DNA from: Maratus speciosus | Lineage: Eukaryota > Arthropoda > Arachnida > Araneae > Salticidae | Direction: 5' to 3' | Assembly: GCA_963932465.1 (NCBI GenBank) | Contig: OZ010795.1 | Location: forward strand, 477,762,806-477,826,805 | Length of the DNA: 64,000 bases | In this document: one piece after another, positions 35,215 through 47,197 of the stretch | Layout of the letters: every line of letters begins with the position of its first letter | Numbering within the stretch: the stretch's first letter is position 1 | The notes under the pieces: generated by a model | The model's input: only the letters and a program-made list of their open reading frames with translations | Told to the model about the DNA's origin: nothing | Databases searched by the model: none | Position numbers and translations under genes: made by a program

Positions 35215-35300
35215 CAACACTTACACCCCAAGGGAATCGAACTAGAGAACTTTCCTCTTCTAGCTTGCTGTGCTTTACCGTTAAGCCAAGGTTACAGAAG
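35215..35300 (-). repeat. tRNA-like sequence, probably SINE head
   Basis: On the minus strand it reads TTGGCTTAACGGTAAAGC (A-box-like) and, about 35 bases later, TAGTTCGATTCCC (B-box-like). The anticodon arm and acceptor stem do not fold cleanly, so a pseudo-tRNA or SINE head is more likely than a gene. Confidence 0.5.
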
Positions 35301-37190
35301 CTACGTTTTCAAATATTTTTACTTATTTCAGATGCATTTTATAAAGTCAGGGCAAGATGTTAAACACTTATTTTTGTAGAGATAATATTTTTCTATTGAG
35401 TGTACAATTCTGAATGTTTTACACATTTTCTTACCATAGTTTCAAATATTTAGCTTTTTAATTTCTTGATTATAAAAGATAAATTGTAATCTTTAAGATA
35501 TTACATGCATGAAAGAATGTATTAAGAGTAATGTTTCCTTCCTTTATGCAAGAGATTTAAAATTTTATTGTAATATTATTCTTATTTATTTATTTATTTT
35601 TGAAAGGTTACTAACATATTTTTTTCAAACATGCACTTTAACAAATTATTTGTGTGACGATCTACTGTAAACTGAATAAAGATAATTAATACAGAGTATT
35701 AAAACAAATTTCCTTTATTGCTTATTATAACTTAGACAAACGTTAATTTAATAATAATTTGTTATTATATTTCAGATATGTTTTAAATTTTATGTGCGAA
35801 TCCATTAAAGTGAATAGAAAAAAAAAACATTAAAATTAAAAAAAGATTTATTTTTCATTTCAAAATATTCTACAAACTTTTTAAAAAATATGCTATAAAT
35901 AAGTCAAACATTATTTTAAAATCTAATGAAAAATAAACTATAACTTTCCTTTTCAACTGTCTCAAACTTAAAAAGAATTAATAAGGTTTTAATTTTTTTT
36001 AAATATGTTTGTTTATTATTATAAAAAAAAGAAAGAAAAAAAAATATTGTAGCGTGTTGTTTAAAATATATGCTATAGATATAGCCATAAGTTTTATCGA
36101 TTTAAAAACCAGTATAACACCAAAACTTTTTAGTGAATATTCGGGAATGATTGGATATATTTTTAACACATTTAGCTAATATAAAAGTTTCATTGAAAAT
36201 AATACCACTGTAAAAGAAGTATATACAACAATTAATTACTTCGCTTTCCAAACACAACTACTATTTCTAAACATGATTTACGGAACTTGTACGTATTTGA
36301 AAACAATATACAGAAATATTCTCTAAAATTGGTGTAAAACTTGCTGGATTTATACGGATTCGTAATCTTAAAATTGGAATTACGGAAATTGTACTGTTTT
36401 CTTTGGAAAATGAACTATTCCGTAAAACACACCATCCACATATCTCCACAGAAAATAATCCATTGTCGAGAGAACACATATGACCGTGGAGGCCAGTTCA
36501 CAGTTCCAGACAGTTCCACAGATGCTAAAAGAATACTAAGACTTTTTAAAAAACTATATAACGTAGTGTTGGGTATAACTGTATATATTAGAAAAGTGTA
36601 AATGGATATACCATGAAAGTTCAAAGAGATATGGAACCGAAATAATATCAAATATAGCTATTCGTATAACTCATTTTTTAATATTATCCTAATCTGTTTA
36701 TGATGAACTTAATTTGGTACTGAAAATAAAAGCAGTGCATAGGTAAACTTCCTTTGGCATTTCATGAAACTAAATTCAGCGTAGTAATAACCTTTATTTC
36801 TACTGTGTAGTTAAAACAAAACCTTTGTTCAAAGTTTAAATTTGGCATTGTGCTAAGCGCGCTTCGAATTGAGGTCTCAAAGCTGCAACGCCGCCTTGGT
36901 CAGTGCCGCGTTTTTCCAGATAGGTGTTTAATTAACTTTTAAAGTCGCTCGAGGCATATTGAAAGATTCAATCAATGCAAACTATCGCGAATCCCACAGT
37001 ATTTATGCGATTCATTCTAATTAAATCTTTCGAGAGCGATGCCCTTAAAAAACGGACACCTGATTTTAATTCCAAAACAGACAAATGGCACCAAGAATAT
37101 TTAATTAAAATTTTCCTTTTATCATGTACGTGAAAATATGCAAGTTCGCATTTTCTAATAAATTTGTTTATAAATTCTGGTGTCAGTTCA
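35301..37190. other. Unassigned DNA
   Basis: AT-rich, with no supported gene. The patch at 36860-37060 is less AT-rich (AGCGCGCTTCGAATTGAGG, GCTGCAACGCCGCCTTGG) and contains loose inverted similarity between its two halves. It was not assignable to a gene or known element. Confidence 0.45.
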
Positions 37191-38760
37191 TTTTTTCATA
37201 AGTTTATAAATAAAATTACTCCGTCCCGGAAAGGATTAAGTGGTCGCAGGACTCTTAAAGCTTTGAAATGTAAGAAATTTTAATTTTTTTATATGTTAAA
37301 CTCCTATCTTTTCTGAATACTTTGATATAATTGTTTCCTTGAAATTCCTATTAGAACAAAAGTTTTGGCTTTTAGAATTATACCCGCTCAATAGCTGAAG
37401 TGGCGTTTCAGAAACTTTAAAGTCATTATTTTCCAAATTGCGTTTTTTGGGCATAACGCGCAGGATACATCAAAAACTTCTGAATATTTTTTCATGAAAT
37501 TTTCAAAACATATTTTTCATGTTAGTCTGTATAAACTGAAACTAAAATTTCCTTTTTATTGTTCAAAAAAATATTTTTTTAGGTGATTTAACTGTTGAAA
37601 ATTTCAAAATTTTGTATTAGCTTTTATAAATGCAACATTGCATTAAAAATATAAAAATGCTTTAAATACAAATTTATTTAAGTTCAGGGAAATTATTACA
37701 ATCTGAAGTATAAGTAAGCACCAAAATTTTCATTCCAGTTGCAATATTTATTTTGTAATCCTGCGCGTAAACTGTTATGCCAATTTTTTGTTCGACAAAT
37801 GTCTAACAGTTTCGAGCCCCCTAGAAATACTAATTCTGTATCTTGCAATTTTTTAACCCAATTAAAATTGTGTTTTAAAATCATATACATTTTAAGACAT
37901 TAAATGTTGAAAATGGTCTTTTTTTCATTTTTTCCACTTTTTAGAGTCCCGAGACCCCTTAAATTAGTATGTTTTTAACAATTTGACGTTTATTGCTTTT
38001 ATACTGTTACTGGGCATTACATTACACATATATATCATTAAAAGTTGTTAACTAGGCATAGAGTGCGCCGCCCCTGTCCTTGTGTATGTCCAAACTGACC
38101 TTACTTTTAAGGGTTAATATCTCCGCTAATTACCGATGATTTTTTTCGAAAATCGTTATCAACAATGCTTTTATTCTTCTTCAACGATAGGTATATTCAG
38201 CGATGCTCAACAATTTTTCTGAATGCCCGTAAATCGAAATCTGTGTATAACAGAAAAATGCTAATTACCCAAAAAGTATGTGACCTAGGGTAATCGCTAT
38301 AATTTTCCGGCAAGGTTTATGTTAACGTTTGCTACCTCTAATTTTTTCATAATTTTAGTTTCAGTAGATTCGGAATTAGATGGGAGGGGGGGGGCATATT
38401 TTTGCGCTACATTTTCAACAATATCTTTGAAAATATAATACCTAAAATTAAAAGGAATGTATTTTTGAGCTCAGTGTTACAAAAGCTTTCACAGAATATC
38501 CCACATGATATACAAAGAAAAGATTTTTTTTCAAATAGCATAATTAGCCCCTCCACTTTTTTACTAAATCTATTTATGAATGTTTATTAATCTGAAAATA
38601 TGTGGGTCAATGGTCTTTATTACTTCTCCGAATTTGAACTTTTCACGTTCCACAGTTTACGAGTAAAATGGCTGTGACAGACGGACAGACGGACAGACAC
38701 AGGAGTGATCTTATAATGGTTCCGTTTTTACTTTTTAAGTACGTAACGCTAAAAATATAT
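37191..38760. repeat. Likely dispersed repeat with GACAGACGGACA tail
   Basis: Contains GGCATAACGCGCAGGAT near 37450 and an inverted partner with a 7-base gap near 37757-37780. The GACGGACAGACGGACAGACA tract at about 38672-38699 is followed by GGAGTGATCTTATAATGG, like the sequence after the GACA tract at 17845. Boundaries were not determined. The frame at 38402-38590 is not gene-like. Confidence 0.4.
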
Positions 38761-39869
38761 AAATATTCCTAGTATATAAAATTATGTATGAGAAATAGTT
38801 GAATAAAACTAGCGCTGCAGTTCGCAGTCATGTCTAACAAATGAGAGTGGATTATGTGAACCAGGTATACAAACAGCAAGATATATCGGCTAAATTTCGG
38901 CCTAGTATAAGAATTGTCGGTAAATGAACCGTAGTCGTACAGAGGGCTTCGCACAATATCATTTGGACGATGTCTAGCGATTTCTCTACTTAATGTCGAG
39001 GACAAATGTCGGCAGGAAATTACTTTAATGTCCGAAATCGACTATCGCAAAAAATTCTAAGTATATGATCGGCCTGTAATCCCAAGGTTATGAAAAATGA
39101 ATACCTTTACTGGGGTGTTATTGTTTTGTCTTCGCACTAAACATCGCCCTTGCAGTGATAGCAGGGGGACTATGACACGTGAATAAAACCCTCTAATATC
39201 TTTTCTCGTTTCCGCTCAAAATGCTTTTTCACGTTTGAAGGACATCATTTGTAAACGGACAATCGAAGAAAAGGGGATAAAAAATACTTTGGGAGAAATG
39301 TTCTTTGGTGAGAATAAATAATTATTTACAATTCAGTAAACCTAAATCTCTTTAAAATGTGCAGGTAGCAGGGCAACTATTGTCAAAGAAAACTAACAGT
39401 TTAAAATCGTTTATTTTTTCATTAAAAAATATATCTATTGACATTCATACTTAAAAATAGACTTTGATAAATAGGACGTAATAAATTAATCTAATATCTA
39501 TTAGATAAGTGGTTAGAGATATTTCTTGTTGATTTAGATAGATAAATTGAAAATTATATTACCAAAATTCAGATTATATCGCGACAATGGCTGACAATAT
39601 CTAAAATTAGACTATTGCAACAACAAACAATATTTGCTCTAAATCTATTATGTTAATTATGAGAAATTTCTCGTTAAAAAATTAATTTATTTTAAAATTA
39701 TTCAAGTAAAATTTTGAAAATTAAGAAAATAGAAAGCTAGATCTGTAAATAAATGAAATACGATACTTTAAAGAAGAATCTTTTTTCCAAATGTTATGAT
39801 GTAAATTGTATTGTAAAGAAGTAGATAATTTTTTCTTTCTATAGTGATAAATGTAATTTTGTGCTTTTT

Positions 39870-39876
<7 letters not shown>

Positions 39877-39920
<44 letters not shown>
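39877..39920. repeat. Poly(A) tract, 44 A
   Basis: Uninterrupted A run. The minus-strand ORF across it reads as a Phe run and is spurious. Confidence 0.9.
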
Positions 39921-39921
<1 letters not shown>

Positions 39922-40051
39922 CCTGAATAACATATTTACCAAAATAATACTTTAGATATTAAAAGAAAAATATACAATATTTTTTCAATGCATAGCCAGC
40001 GTATAAGGATCAGTTTCAAAGGATAGAATTTTCACACTTTGGACTTAATGT

Positions 40052-40790
40052 TAGATGAGAATATTTTACATTGTAAGATGAAAAAATTGTATAATTATAA
40101 TGTATGAAAGTTCGTTTTAATTCAAATAATAAATATTATTAAGTGGAAATATATTCCGCTATAAGGTGCAAAAATGTTTCTATATCTAGTGTGTAACTAA
40201 TTAAAACGTAAGAAATTTTGTTTCATTTAAATACTAAATAATGCTGTTGAATGATTCTTCAATGAAAATCATAATTTAATTTACAATTAATTATTCTATG
40301 TAAGATGCAAAAATATTTATATATCAATAGTATAAGTAACTTACAAGTAAGAAGGTAATTTTAATCTTAAAATAAAATTATATAATATATGAGTAATATA
40401 ATATAACGAGTAACTTAAAATATAACTTTATTGATTTATTTTGTTTACTGTAATCAAGTGCGTCTTATTTTATTTATTTTATTTAGTCTTTTAAAAGTTC
40501 AAACGTTAAATATAAGTATATTGCAAATTAAAATATAATGTTATTTGCATCTTGCACTAGAAAATTAATTGTAAACTAAATTGTGATTTTCATTGTTAAA
40601 TTATTTAACAGCAATATTCTGGCTTAAAACAAAACAAAATTTCTTACGTTTCAATTACTTACATCCTTGAAATAGACATATTTTTTGCGTCTTATAGTCG
40701 AAAATATTTCCATTTGACACTTTTTATTTGAATTAAAATGAACTTTTTTTAGGTTTTAAATACTATATTTGGATCTTACAAATATTTCTA
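40052..40790. repeat. Long inverted repeat (foldback), arms about 300 bp
   Basis: The left arm, from about 40052, pairs with the right arm back from about 40790. Shared words include AACGTAAGAAATTTTGTTT (about 40206, inverted near 40638) and ACAATTAATT with CATAATTTAATTT against AAATTGTGATTTTCATTG. AAAAAAGTTC-type outer sequence also matches. The arms are diverged by roughly 15-20% by eye. Each arm holds sub-repeats with a TAAGATGCAAAAATATT core. There is no coding sequence. A foldback element or two inverted copies of one repeat are both possible. Confidence 0.75.
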
Positions 40791-41044
40791 TTCGATATTA
40801 TTAGCTAATCGGCAAAAGATCATATGATATTGCAACGTGCTCGGCAAAAGGTTACCAAGTGACCAAATTATCGAAAACTAATACGCAGAGGCTTCAAAAC
40901 TTCTTTAATAGTAGTCGGGATGCGAATACTGATTTGTCGGGCGGTCAAAGAGTTATAAATGCCGATCCCTGAGAGTGAAGTCGCCAGGACGAAAAGTAGT
41001 CGCGCTAGGACTTTTGGCGAAAGTTCGGCCAAGGATTATTTGCT

Positions 41045-41125
41045 GCTTGGGTAGCGTCTGGGTAGCTCAATAGGTAGAACATTGGCACGTCAAGCAAAGG
41101 TATGCAGGTTCGAGTCCTGGTCTAA
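41045..41125 (+). repeat. tRNA-like sequence, probable SINE or pseudo-tRNA (Asp-like)
   Basis: Has GGTAGCTCAATAGGTAGAAC (A box), a loop ACGTCAA that would give a GTC anticodon, and GGTTCGAGTCCTGG (B box). The anticodon stem has one mismatch, position 33 is C instead of T, and the acceptor arms do not pair. A functional tRNA is therefore unlikely. A GC-richer stretch (about 40830-41045) precedes it and may belong to the same unit. Confidence 0.55.
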
Positions 41126-41979
41126 GCATTTTTCTCACTGTTCGAATAAACCTCAACAGTGTTATTCCAAACTTAAATATGATGAGCCTGTCTATTTTTC
41201 TGTAAGTATGTTATCGTCAAAATTCGAAACAAGTCAAACCCGATTTACCTAGTTAAAATTAGTTTTAACCAAGCACCTATTTATGAATATAAAGCGTAAA
41301 TATAAGTGTAATATAGCGTATACATAAGCATAAAAAATCTTTCTTATGAAATATTTTTTACCTAAACTAAATTAAAAGTTTAATTGTACTACCAGACACG
41401 CCGTATAAAACATGTTATTTAACATGCACGCACAGCGTGTAAATTATGTTTCAGAAATGAACGATTTTATTTAAATGTGAAATGAAACTATTAAACTATC
41501 TCAAAAAAATTTTCCCGTTATTGTAGGTTTTAAGGAAAATGGGTTCCTGAAATTTTATCAATCAATGTGATTTTGACATTATGGAACAATGTAAGAACAA
41601 TGCCTTCAAAACTATAGAGATTGCATCTTATTATTAGAAAAAAAATTTCGGTACTTGTAAAGAAAATTTATTACTCATTATACACTTTAAAATTCGTTTC
41701 ATTAAAAAAAAAAAAAAATAATAATAAGCCCTTTCTTTAAAAAAAAAAAATGTATTAAGAATACATTGGGTAACGAAAAAATTAAATAAAAATGTTAGTT
41801 TTATATTACTAAAAATTCTTTTTAGCTGTGCAAATTTAGAATCAACATCTCTTCAAAAACTATATATTTTTCCATTACACATTTTAAATCTCCCAGTATT
41901 TGATAATTTAAGTACTCTGTAAATTGTTGAAAAAAAAATGTATTTCTTATTGAAGATTGACCTCATAATAGAGTATTTA

Positions 41980-41980
<1 letters not shown>

Positions 41981-42010
<30 letters not shown>
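41981..42010. repeat. Poly(A) tract, 30 A
   Basis: Uninterrupted A run in otherwise unassigned AT-rich DNA (41130-42535), where no gene was recognised. Confidence 0.9.
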
Positions 42011-42013
<3 letters not shown>

Positions 42014-42536
42014 ATTTCAGATATGATTATATAGAAACAATGTTCTGAAATTGAATCCCGATGAAAATGCTGTTTCATTTATTTTTATTAGGTTGTTTTT
42101 CTTATTAGGATTATTATTCTTATTATGTTCTTCATATTCTTAAAGCTATTCTTGTTATTCTTATTAGATTTTCTAAATCCAGCTGAATATTTTTGATGAA
42201 AATTTAACCAATTCTCAACGTGTATCCAGTACAAAATTTTTAATCTTTTATCACCTATTTTTCAAAATAGAAATTTTTTGCAGTATTCAACCTATGATAT
42301 GCTTTGATTTTTAAATCAAAAATTCCAGTTAAAAATTACTGGCAGGAATAATGAAGGATTCTCAGCACTTATGTGACTTGCATACACACTGGATGTAGTG
42401 AAGGAGTTAACGAACAGAAATTGACATAAAATAAACAAAACCTGGTTAAAAGGCGAAATATTGTAAAAAAAAAAAAAAAAAGCATTACTATCGATGGGTC
42501 AAATGGTAAAAATGCAATTAACGCATTGTTAACGTA

Positions 42537-44128
42537 CAGTGGCGGTCAAAAGTTTCCGGCCAGTAAGTTTCTTTGATTTGTTTGACAGAACGTTTCAGCG
42601 AAGAATAAGCACAATTGCTCCAAAAGTTAGGTATAAGCTAATTACCTCTGACCACGTGATCATTTTGATTGGATACTTAAGATACTTAATACAAAGGGGA
42701 GGAATTCTAAATTCGCGCGTGCAAAAGTTTCCGGCCATTCGTCATCCATTAGTCATCTATTAGTTTTTGATATCGCTAAAGTGTTTTTTGGCAATGTTTA
42801 TTAATTAATCAACGTGAATAACGCATTTAAAATTCAAAAATGAAAAGTTGAACAATTTATTGTTCCTAAACGAGTGATTTGTTTGTCTCTAAAGGGATAA
42901 TCCTCTCGTGAGATTGCGGCAAAGTTGTCGATCGGAAAATTTGCTGTAAACGATATTGTAAAAAAATATAAAGATGGTCATGGCCTTCGGAACTTGCCAC
43001 GGTCCGGAGGAACCCGGAAAACGACTATTCTTGAGGACAGAATTATCAGAAGACAAGCAATTGATGACCCGCGTAAAAATGCCGCTGCAATTCTACGCGA
43101 TTTATGGTGTTAAAATATTGCTGAAACAAGTCTGTCTACAGTGTCAAGACACTTATGTGATGTAGAACTTTATGGAACAGTCGATGATAAAAAACCGTTC
43201 ATAAGTAAAAAAATTCAGAAGGCCCGACTGGCGTTTGCCAAGGAATACAAAGACTGGTCAAGTGAAAATTGGAAAAAAGTACTATTTTCCGACGAATCGA
43301 CGTTCAATCTTTTTGGGAGTGATAAAAGACATTACAACCGACAACCTAAAAACAAAAGATAAGATGCGAGATATATTATTCCTACAATGAAGCATGGCGG
43401 AGGACACGTTATGCTGTGGGGAGAATTTTCTGAAAAATGTGCCTGTCCGTTATTTGAAATCCGCGACAATATGAATAGTACAATGCATAAGGATATCTTG
43501 CAAGATCATTTGCTGCCTTATTAGAGGAAAACTGGTGGTCGCAACTATTTGTTTCATCATGATAACGACCAAAAGCATACATGCAAGCTCGTCAAGCAGT
43601 GGCTTTTGCACAAAAAAATTCCATTTTTGAAATGGACAGCACAATCATCCTATCTAAATCTAATAGAAAATCTTTGAAAGTAACTTGAAAACGTGTGTGG
43701 AATTAGAAATATTCCAATTCAGCAACATTTTCACAAAAATTGCAAGAACCGTGGACAAAACTTAACATTGATGATCTACAACCGTTCATTGAATAGATGC
43801 CACGTTGCTGCGCCGCAGTACTTATTGCTAAATGTATGAATACAAAATACTAATTGTAAATGTTGTTGATCACATTTATTTTCTATTATAACACAATTTT
43901 TTTTCCAAACTTGTCAAGGTGGCCGGAAACTTTTGAGAACATGTGTTTTCTTTTGGAATTAATTTTGTCAATTAAATTTATTAATATTTATTTTTTATTC
44001 CATAAATAAGTTCTTAACTGTTGTGTCAATAAAGTGTATAAGTATCACTTTGAGATTATTCTTCATATGGGTATACTTACAAATTAACCAAAAATTTTAT
44101 GCTGGCCGGAAACTTTTGACCGCCATTG
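42537..44128 (+). mobile_element. Tc1-type DNA transposon B, 1592 bp
   Basis: Ends CAGTGGCGGTCAAAAGTTTC and, inverted on the right, CAATGGCGGTCAAAAGTTTC, flanked by TA at 42535-42536 and 44129-44130. Internal copies of the core AAAAGTTTCCGGCCA occur near 42723 and (inverted) 43916, i.e. about 180-210 bases inside each end. This is the IR/DR layout of elements such as Sleeping Beauty. It encloses a dead transposase. Confidence 0.93.
42845..43815 (+). pseudogene. Tc1-type transposase pseudogene B
   Basis: The paired-like DNA-binding part reads SREIAAKLSIGKFAVNDIVK and PRSGGTRKTT (GRPR-type hook position). The catalytic domain has KVLFSDESTFNLFGSD (first Asp), GGGHVMLWGEFS, FHHDNDQKHT (second Asp) and LNLIENL (Glu) followed by a stop where W is expected. 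The DD34E spacing appears kept. In-frame stops lie near 42900, 43111, 43360, 43522 and 43676, with little frameshifting, so decay is mainly by point changes. The full-length family protein is about 340 codons, which this matches. Confidence 0.9.
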
Positions 44129-44184
44129 TATATATTTGTGTTTCCATAATACAACGTTGCTGACTAAGGGCGGGTTCTGAATCC

Positions 44185-44323
44185 TTAGACCAATGTCAGA
44201 CGGACGTCTCTTTTGCTGCTTTTTTGCTTAGGCATTATCCACTCACAATGCTATAGCATTGTGAATGGATAATACCTAAGCAAAAAAGCAGCAGAAAAGA
44301 CGCCCGTCTGACATTGGTCTTAA
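44185..44323. mobile_element. Palindromic MITE, about 135 bp
   Basis: The two arms are almost perfect inverted copies. GACCAATGTCAGACGG begins the left arm and its reverse complement ends the right, meeting at TATA near 44253. The outside flanks read TTA on both sides, a 3-bp duplication typical of PIF/Harbinger insertions. Fold-back to a single hairpin is expected. Superfamily assignment rests on the 3-bp TSD only. Confidence 0.7.
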
Positions 44324-45774
44324 TTCCACTGATGTAACTTTTCATACACGGAAAGTTGTTAAACTGGTAACATGAAAAATATATATTTACAAAATATATT
44401 TGCGCCTAATTTGTCAGAGATTCTGAGATATTTTTTCTTCATATTGAAAGATTATTGCTGTATAATCATGGAAAACATTTTCTGGACAATTTACAGTCCG
44501 AAGACCATAAGTTGGCCGTTGAGTAACACAAATTTAGATACATTTATTTGTGAATTAAAGTAAAATACTTACTAGTAACTAGAAAAATCTAGTCTTTAAT
44601 TAAATAATGTATTTTTTTTTACCATTTCTGCCTATTAACAACTTTCTTTTCCTGCAGCGTCGCTAAATATTTCCACATCGTCGGTCATATTGTTGCCAGT
44701 GAACTATAGCTTGATGAACTAACCAAATGCTTTTGAAACGGGTTGGGCTTCAATTGTTTAAAATCTTAGATATCATGAGAAACTATCAGCCAACAAATTC
44801 TTTATCAGAAATTTAATTAGTGTTGTCAGATTTTGAGATTTTTTTAATTCAATATATATATATATATCACATTTCGAGATTTTTTAATTCAGTATATATT
44901 ATATCAAATTTCCGACTAGTAGTTTTCTTGACACATGATAACAAACTGTTTGTCATTAATTAAAACAATGACAACTATTCTGATATAGTGATTTATTGAT
45001 TTAAAAAAAAATCTCCGAATTCGGAAAAACTGAGTTTAATGTGAAATGTGAGTTTTGAAACAATCTATGTCCCGGCATTTTTAAAAGTCTTTAGAATGTT
45101 TTTTGACCAGGCAGTCGCTTTGAAATATATGCATTAAATGCGTTTAAATATAGATTTAATATGAAATTTTTTACAAACAAAATATTCTAACTAAATATTC
45201 TGAAACACGTAACATAAATACATTTTCTAGCAGATAAAAGTTAAACAAAACAGTTATCCATGCGCAAGACATCATATAAGCAGAAATAAAATAATTAAAA
45301 AAATCCTTCAGTCCTTTATGTTTCGTTTTAAAGCACGAATATACTCGTGATTCGTTAACAAGTTATCCAGGAGTCCAGATATGTCGCAATAACTGACGTA
45401 TTTTCAAATTTCACAATTGTTTAAGACCTTTTTTTGCAATCGTCAAACACATTTTTGTAATGGCAGCAACAAATTACTTCAATGTTCACTAAAAAAAAAC
45501 CACCTAAAATAAGTGGTTTAGTAAGAGTATTATGCTTTTCTGCCACCATACTTTCATTACAATGAAAATGGAAATATATTTTCAATTTGAATAAATGGTA
45601 CATAACGTTTATCGCCATGGGTTACATAACGTTATGCGAGGACTGGTGAACATACATTTTTTATTTTGTTTCGTTTGTATAAACCAATATAATGACTTTT
45701 GTTTACTTACTCTTTAACACTATAACCGCGGGAAATTTTACACAAGTTTAATAAAAATATTTAATACCAGGATT
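44324..45774. other. Unassigned AT-rich DNA
   Basis: No supported gene. A short TATA-rich direct repeat (GAGATTTTTTAATTCA...ATATAT) occurs near 44838 and 44877. The frames at 44372-44563 and 45421-45618 have no recognisable domain. Confidence 0.5.
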
Positions 45775-46170
45775 TTTAAAATACATATAAAGCACAAATA
45801 ATTATACAAAAATTACTTTCAGGTGCTTAAATACAATATAAAGATATTTAAAATACAAATTAAAATATCTTAAAATACGTCAAAAAACTTTGAACGTTTT
45901 CAACCATTACAAGCCCGTCATCAGTAGGATTTAAGGGTTGTTATTATTTTACTATATTATTTATACAAATATTTAAAAATTATAAAAAAAATAATAATAA
46001 CAAAATTTAAATCCTACTGATGACGGCCTTGTAATGGTAGAAAACGTTCTAGGTTTTTCTGATCTATTTTAAGATATTTCAATTTGTATTTTAAATATCT
46101 TTATATTATATTTATGCACTTTAAAATAATTTTTGTACAATTATTTGTGCTTTATACGTATTTTAATTAT
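45775..46170. repeat. Long inverted repeat with hammerhead-like motifs in both arms
   Basis: Two arms of about 160 bp face outward from a ~70-bp AT-rich centre near 45970. Both arms carry GATATTTAAAATACAAATT and, nearest the centre, CTGATGACGG(C/G)CTTGTAATGG followed by GAAAACGTTC (plus strand 46017-46049, minus strand 45925-45893). The arrangement is two copies of one sequence in inverted orientation. Confidence 0.8.
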
Positions 46171-46940
46171 TTAACTCAAGGTGAATATAACACTAGAATT
46201 TTAATTTTCATTTCCCAGAATTTTTATTTAAAACAATTTAACTTGTCTATTTAACTTATTTTTCTGTAATGCATATTTAATTTATTTTAGGAAGAAATTT
46301 CTGGAATGACATATGTGCATTTGGTGCGTAAACAAATTACCCCAAATCATGATTCTAGTATTAAAACCTATATAATAACTTGTTATCGTGTGATTTATTT
46401 CTATATTTACATAATTATTAACAAAAGGTGGAAGATTGCAATAATAATGATCTATATGAAATACCATTTTTCGAATTTGAAGAAAATATAGATTATTGTT
46501 TCTAATAAAAAGTGCAATTATTGTAAATTACTTCATTTTCACTGGCAGTTCTACAGCGTCGATAAGAAAGACTCGTGAATTCACTGACATGTAATACGAC
46601 TATGGAAGACTATCGAGAAGGTATCCTGATTACGGAAGACATCATTAAAAAACTTTAAAAGAAATATTCATTATATAAGAGGCATCAAACAGTGGGCATG
46701 TAGAAACGCGAAGTTTCATATTTAAGCTCGGACCTAAACCACTTCAAGTCCACTTATTGCTCTCGACGATATTTCCCTTCTAGAAGATATACTATTAATG
46801 GTGATACAAACATATGAAGGGTTATGAAATCATTAGTTATCTGATTGATATGTCATGTTTCTTGAAATTGGATATTGCTTTGTGATGGGGTTTTGAACAA
46901 ATTTCGCATTTAGATGCCATTTGCATAATACCGTTTGCCA

Positions 46941-46941
46941 T

Positions 46942-46972
<31 letters not shown>

Positions 46973-46974
46973 TT
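46941..46974. repeat. (TTTA)n microsatellite
   Basis: About 8.5 uninterrupted TTTA units. The flanks (46171-47189) hold no recognised gene; the paired 61-codon frames at 46282-46491 lie opposite each other and neither resembles a protein. Confidence 0.9.
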
Positions 46975-47197
46975 TTGTGATTGATTTCCTGGATTCTAAA
47001 AGTAGAAAGCTTTTGAATGAAAATGGTATCATATTTAATATAATACATATATTTTAACATAAAAAATGAAAAATTTATGTATTTGTGAAAGCGATGCAAT
47101 TTTCATACCACCAGTTTCGGAGGTTTTCCAAAAAAGAAATGTTGTCAGTTTTTAAAATGAAATCACTCAGTAAGCAACACTTTACTATAATTTAGGG

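Noticed and set aside
36860..37060. Possible host promoter or exon in a GC-richer patch
   Set aside because: No open frame, splice-site pattern or core-promoter motif supports it.
39721..39942. 73-codon minus ORF
   Set aside because: Created by the poly(A) tract, read as a run of Phe.
41047..41121. Functional tRNA-Asp gene
   Set aside because: Acceptor stem does not pair, position 33 is C and the anticodon stem is mismatched; more likely a SINE head or pseudo-tRNA.
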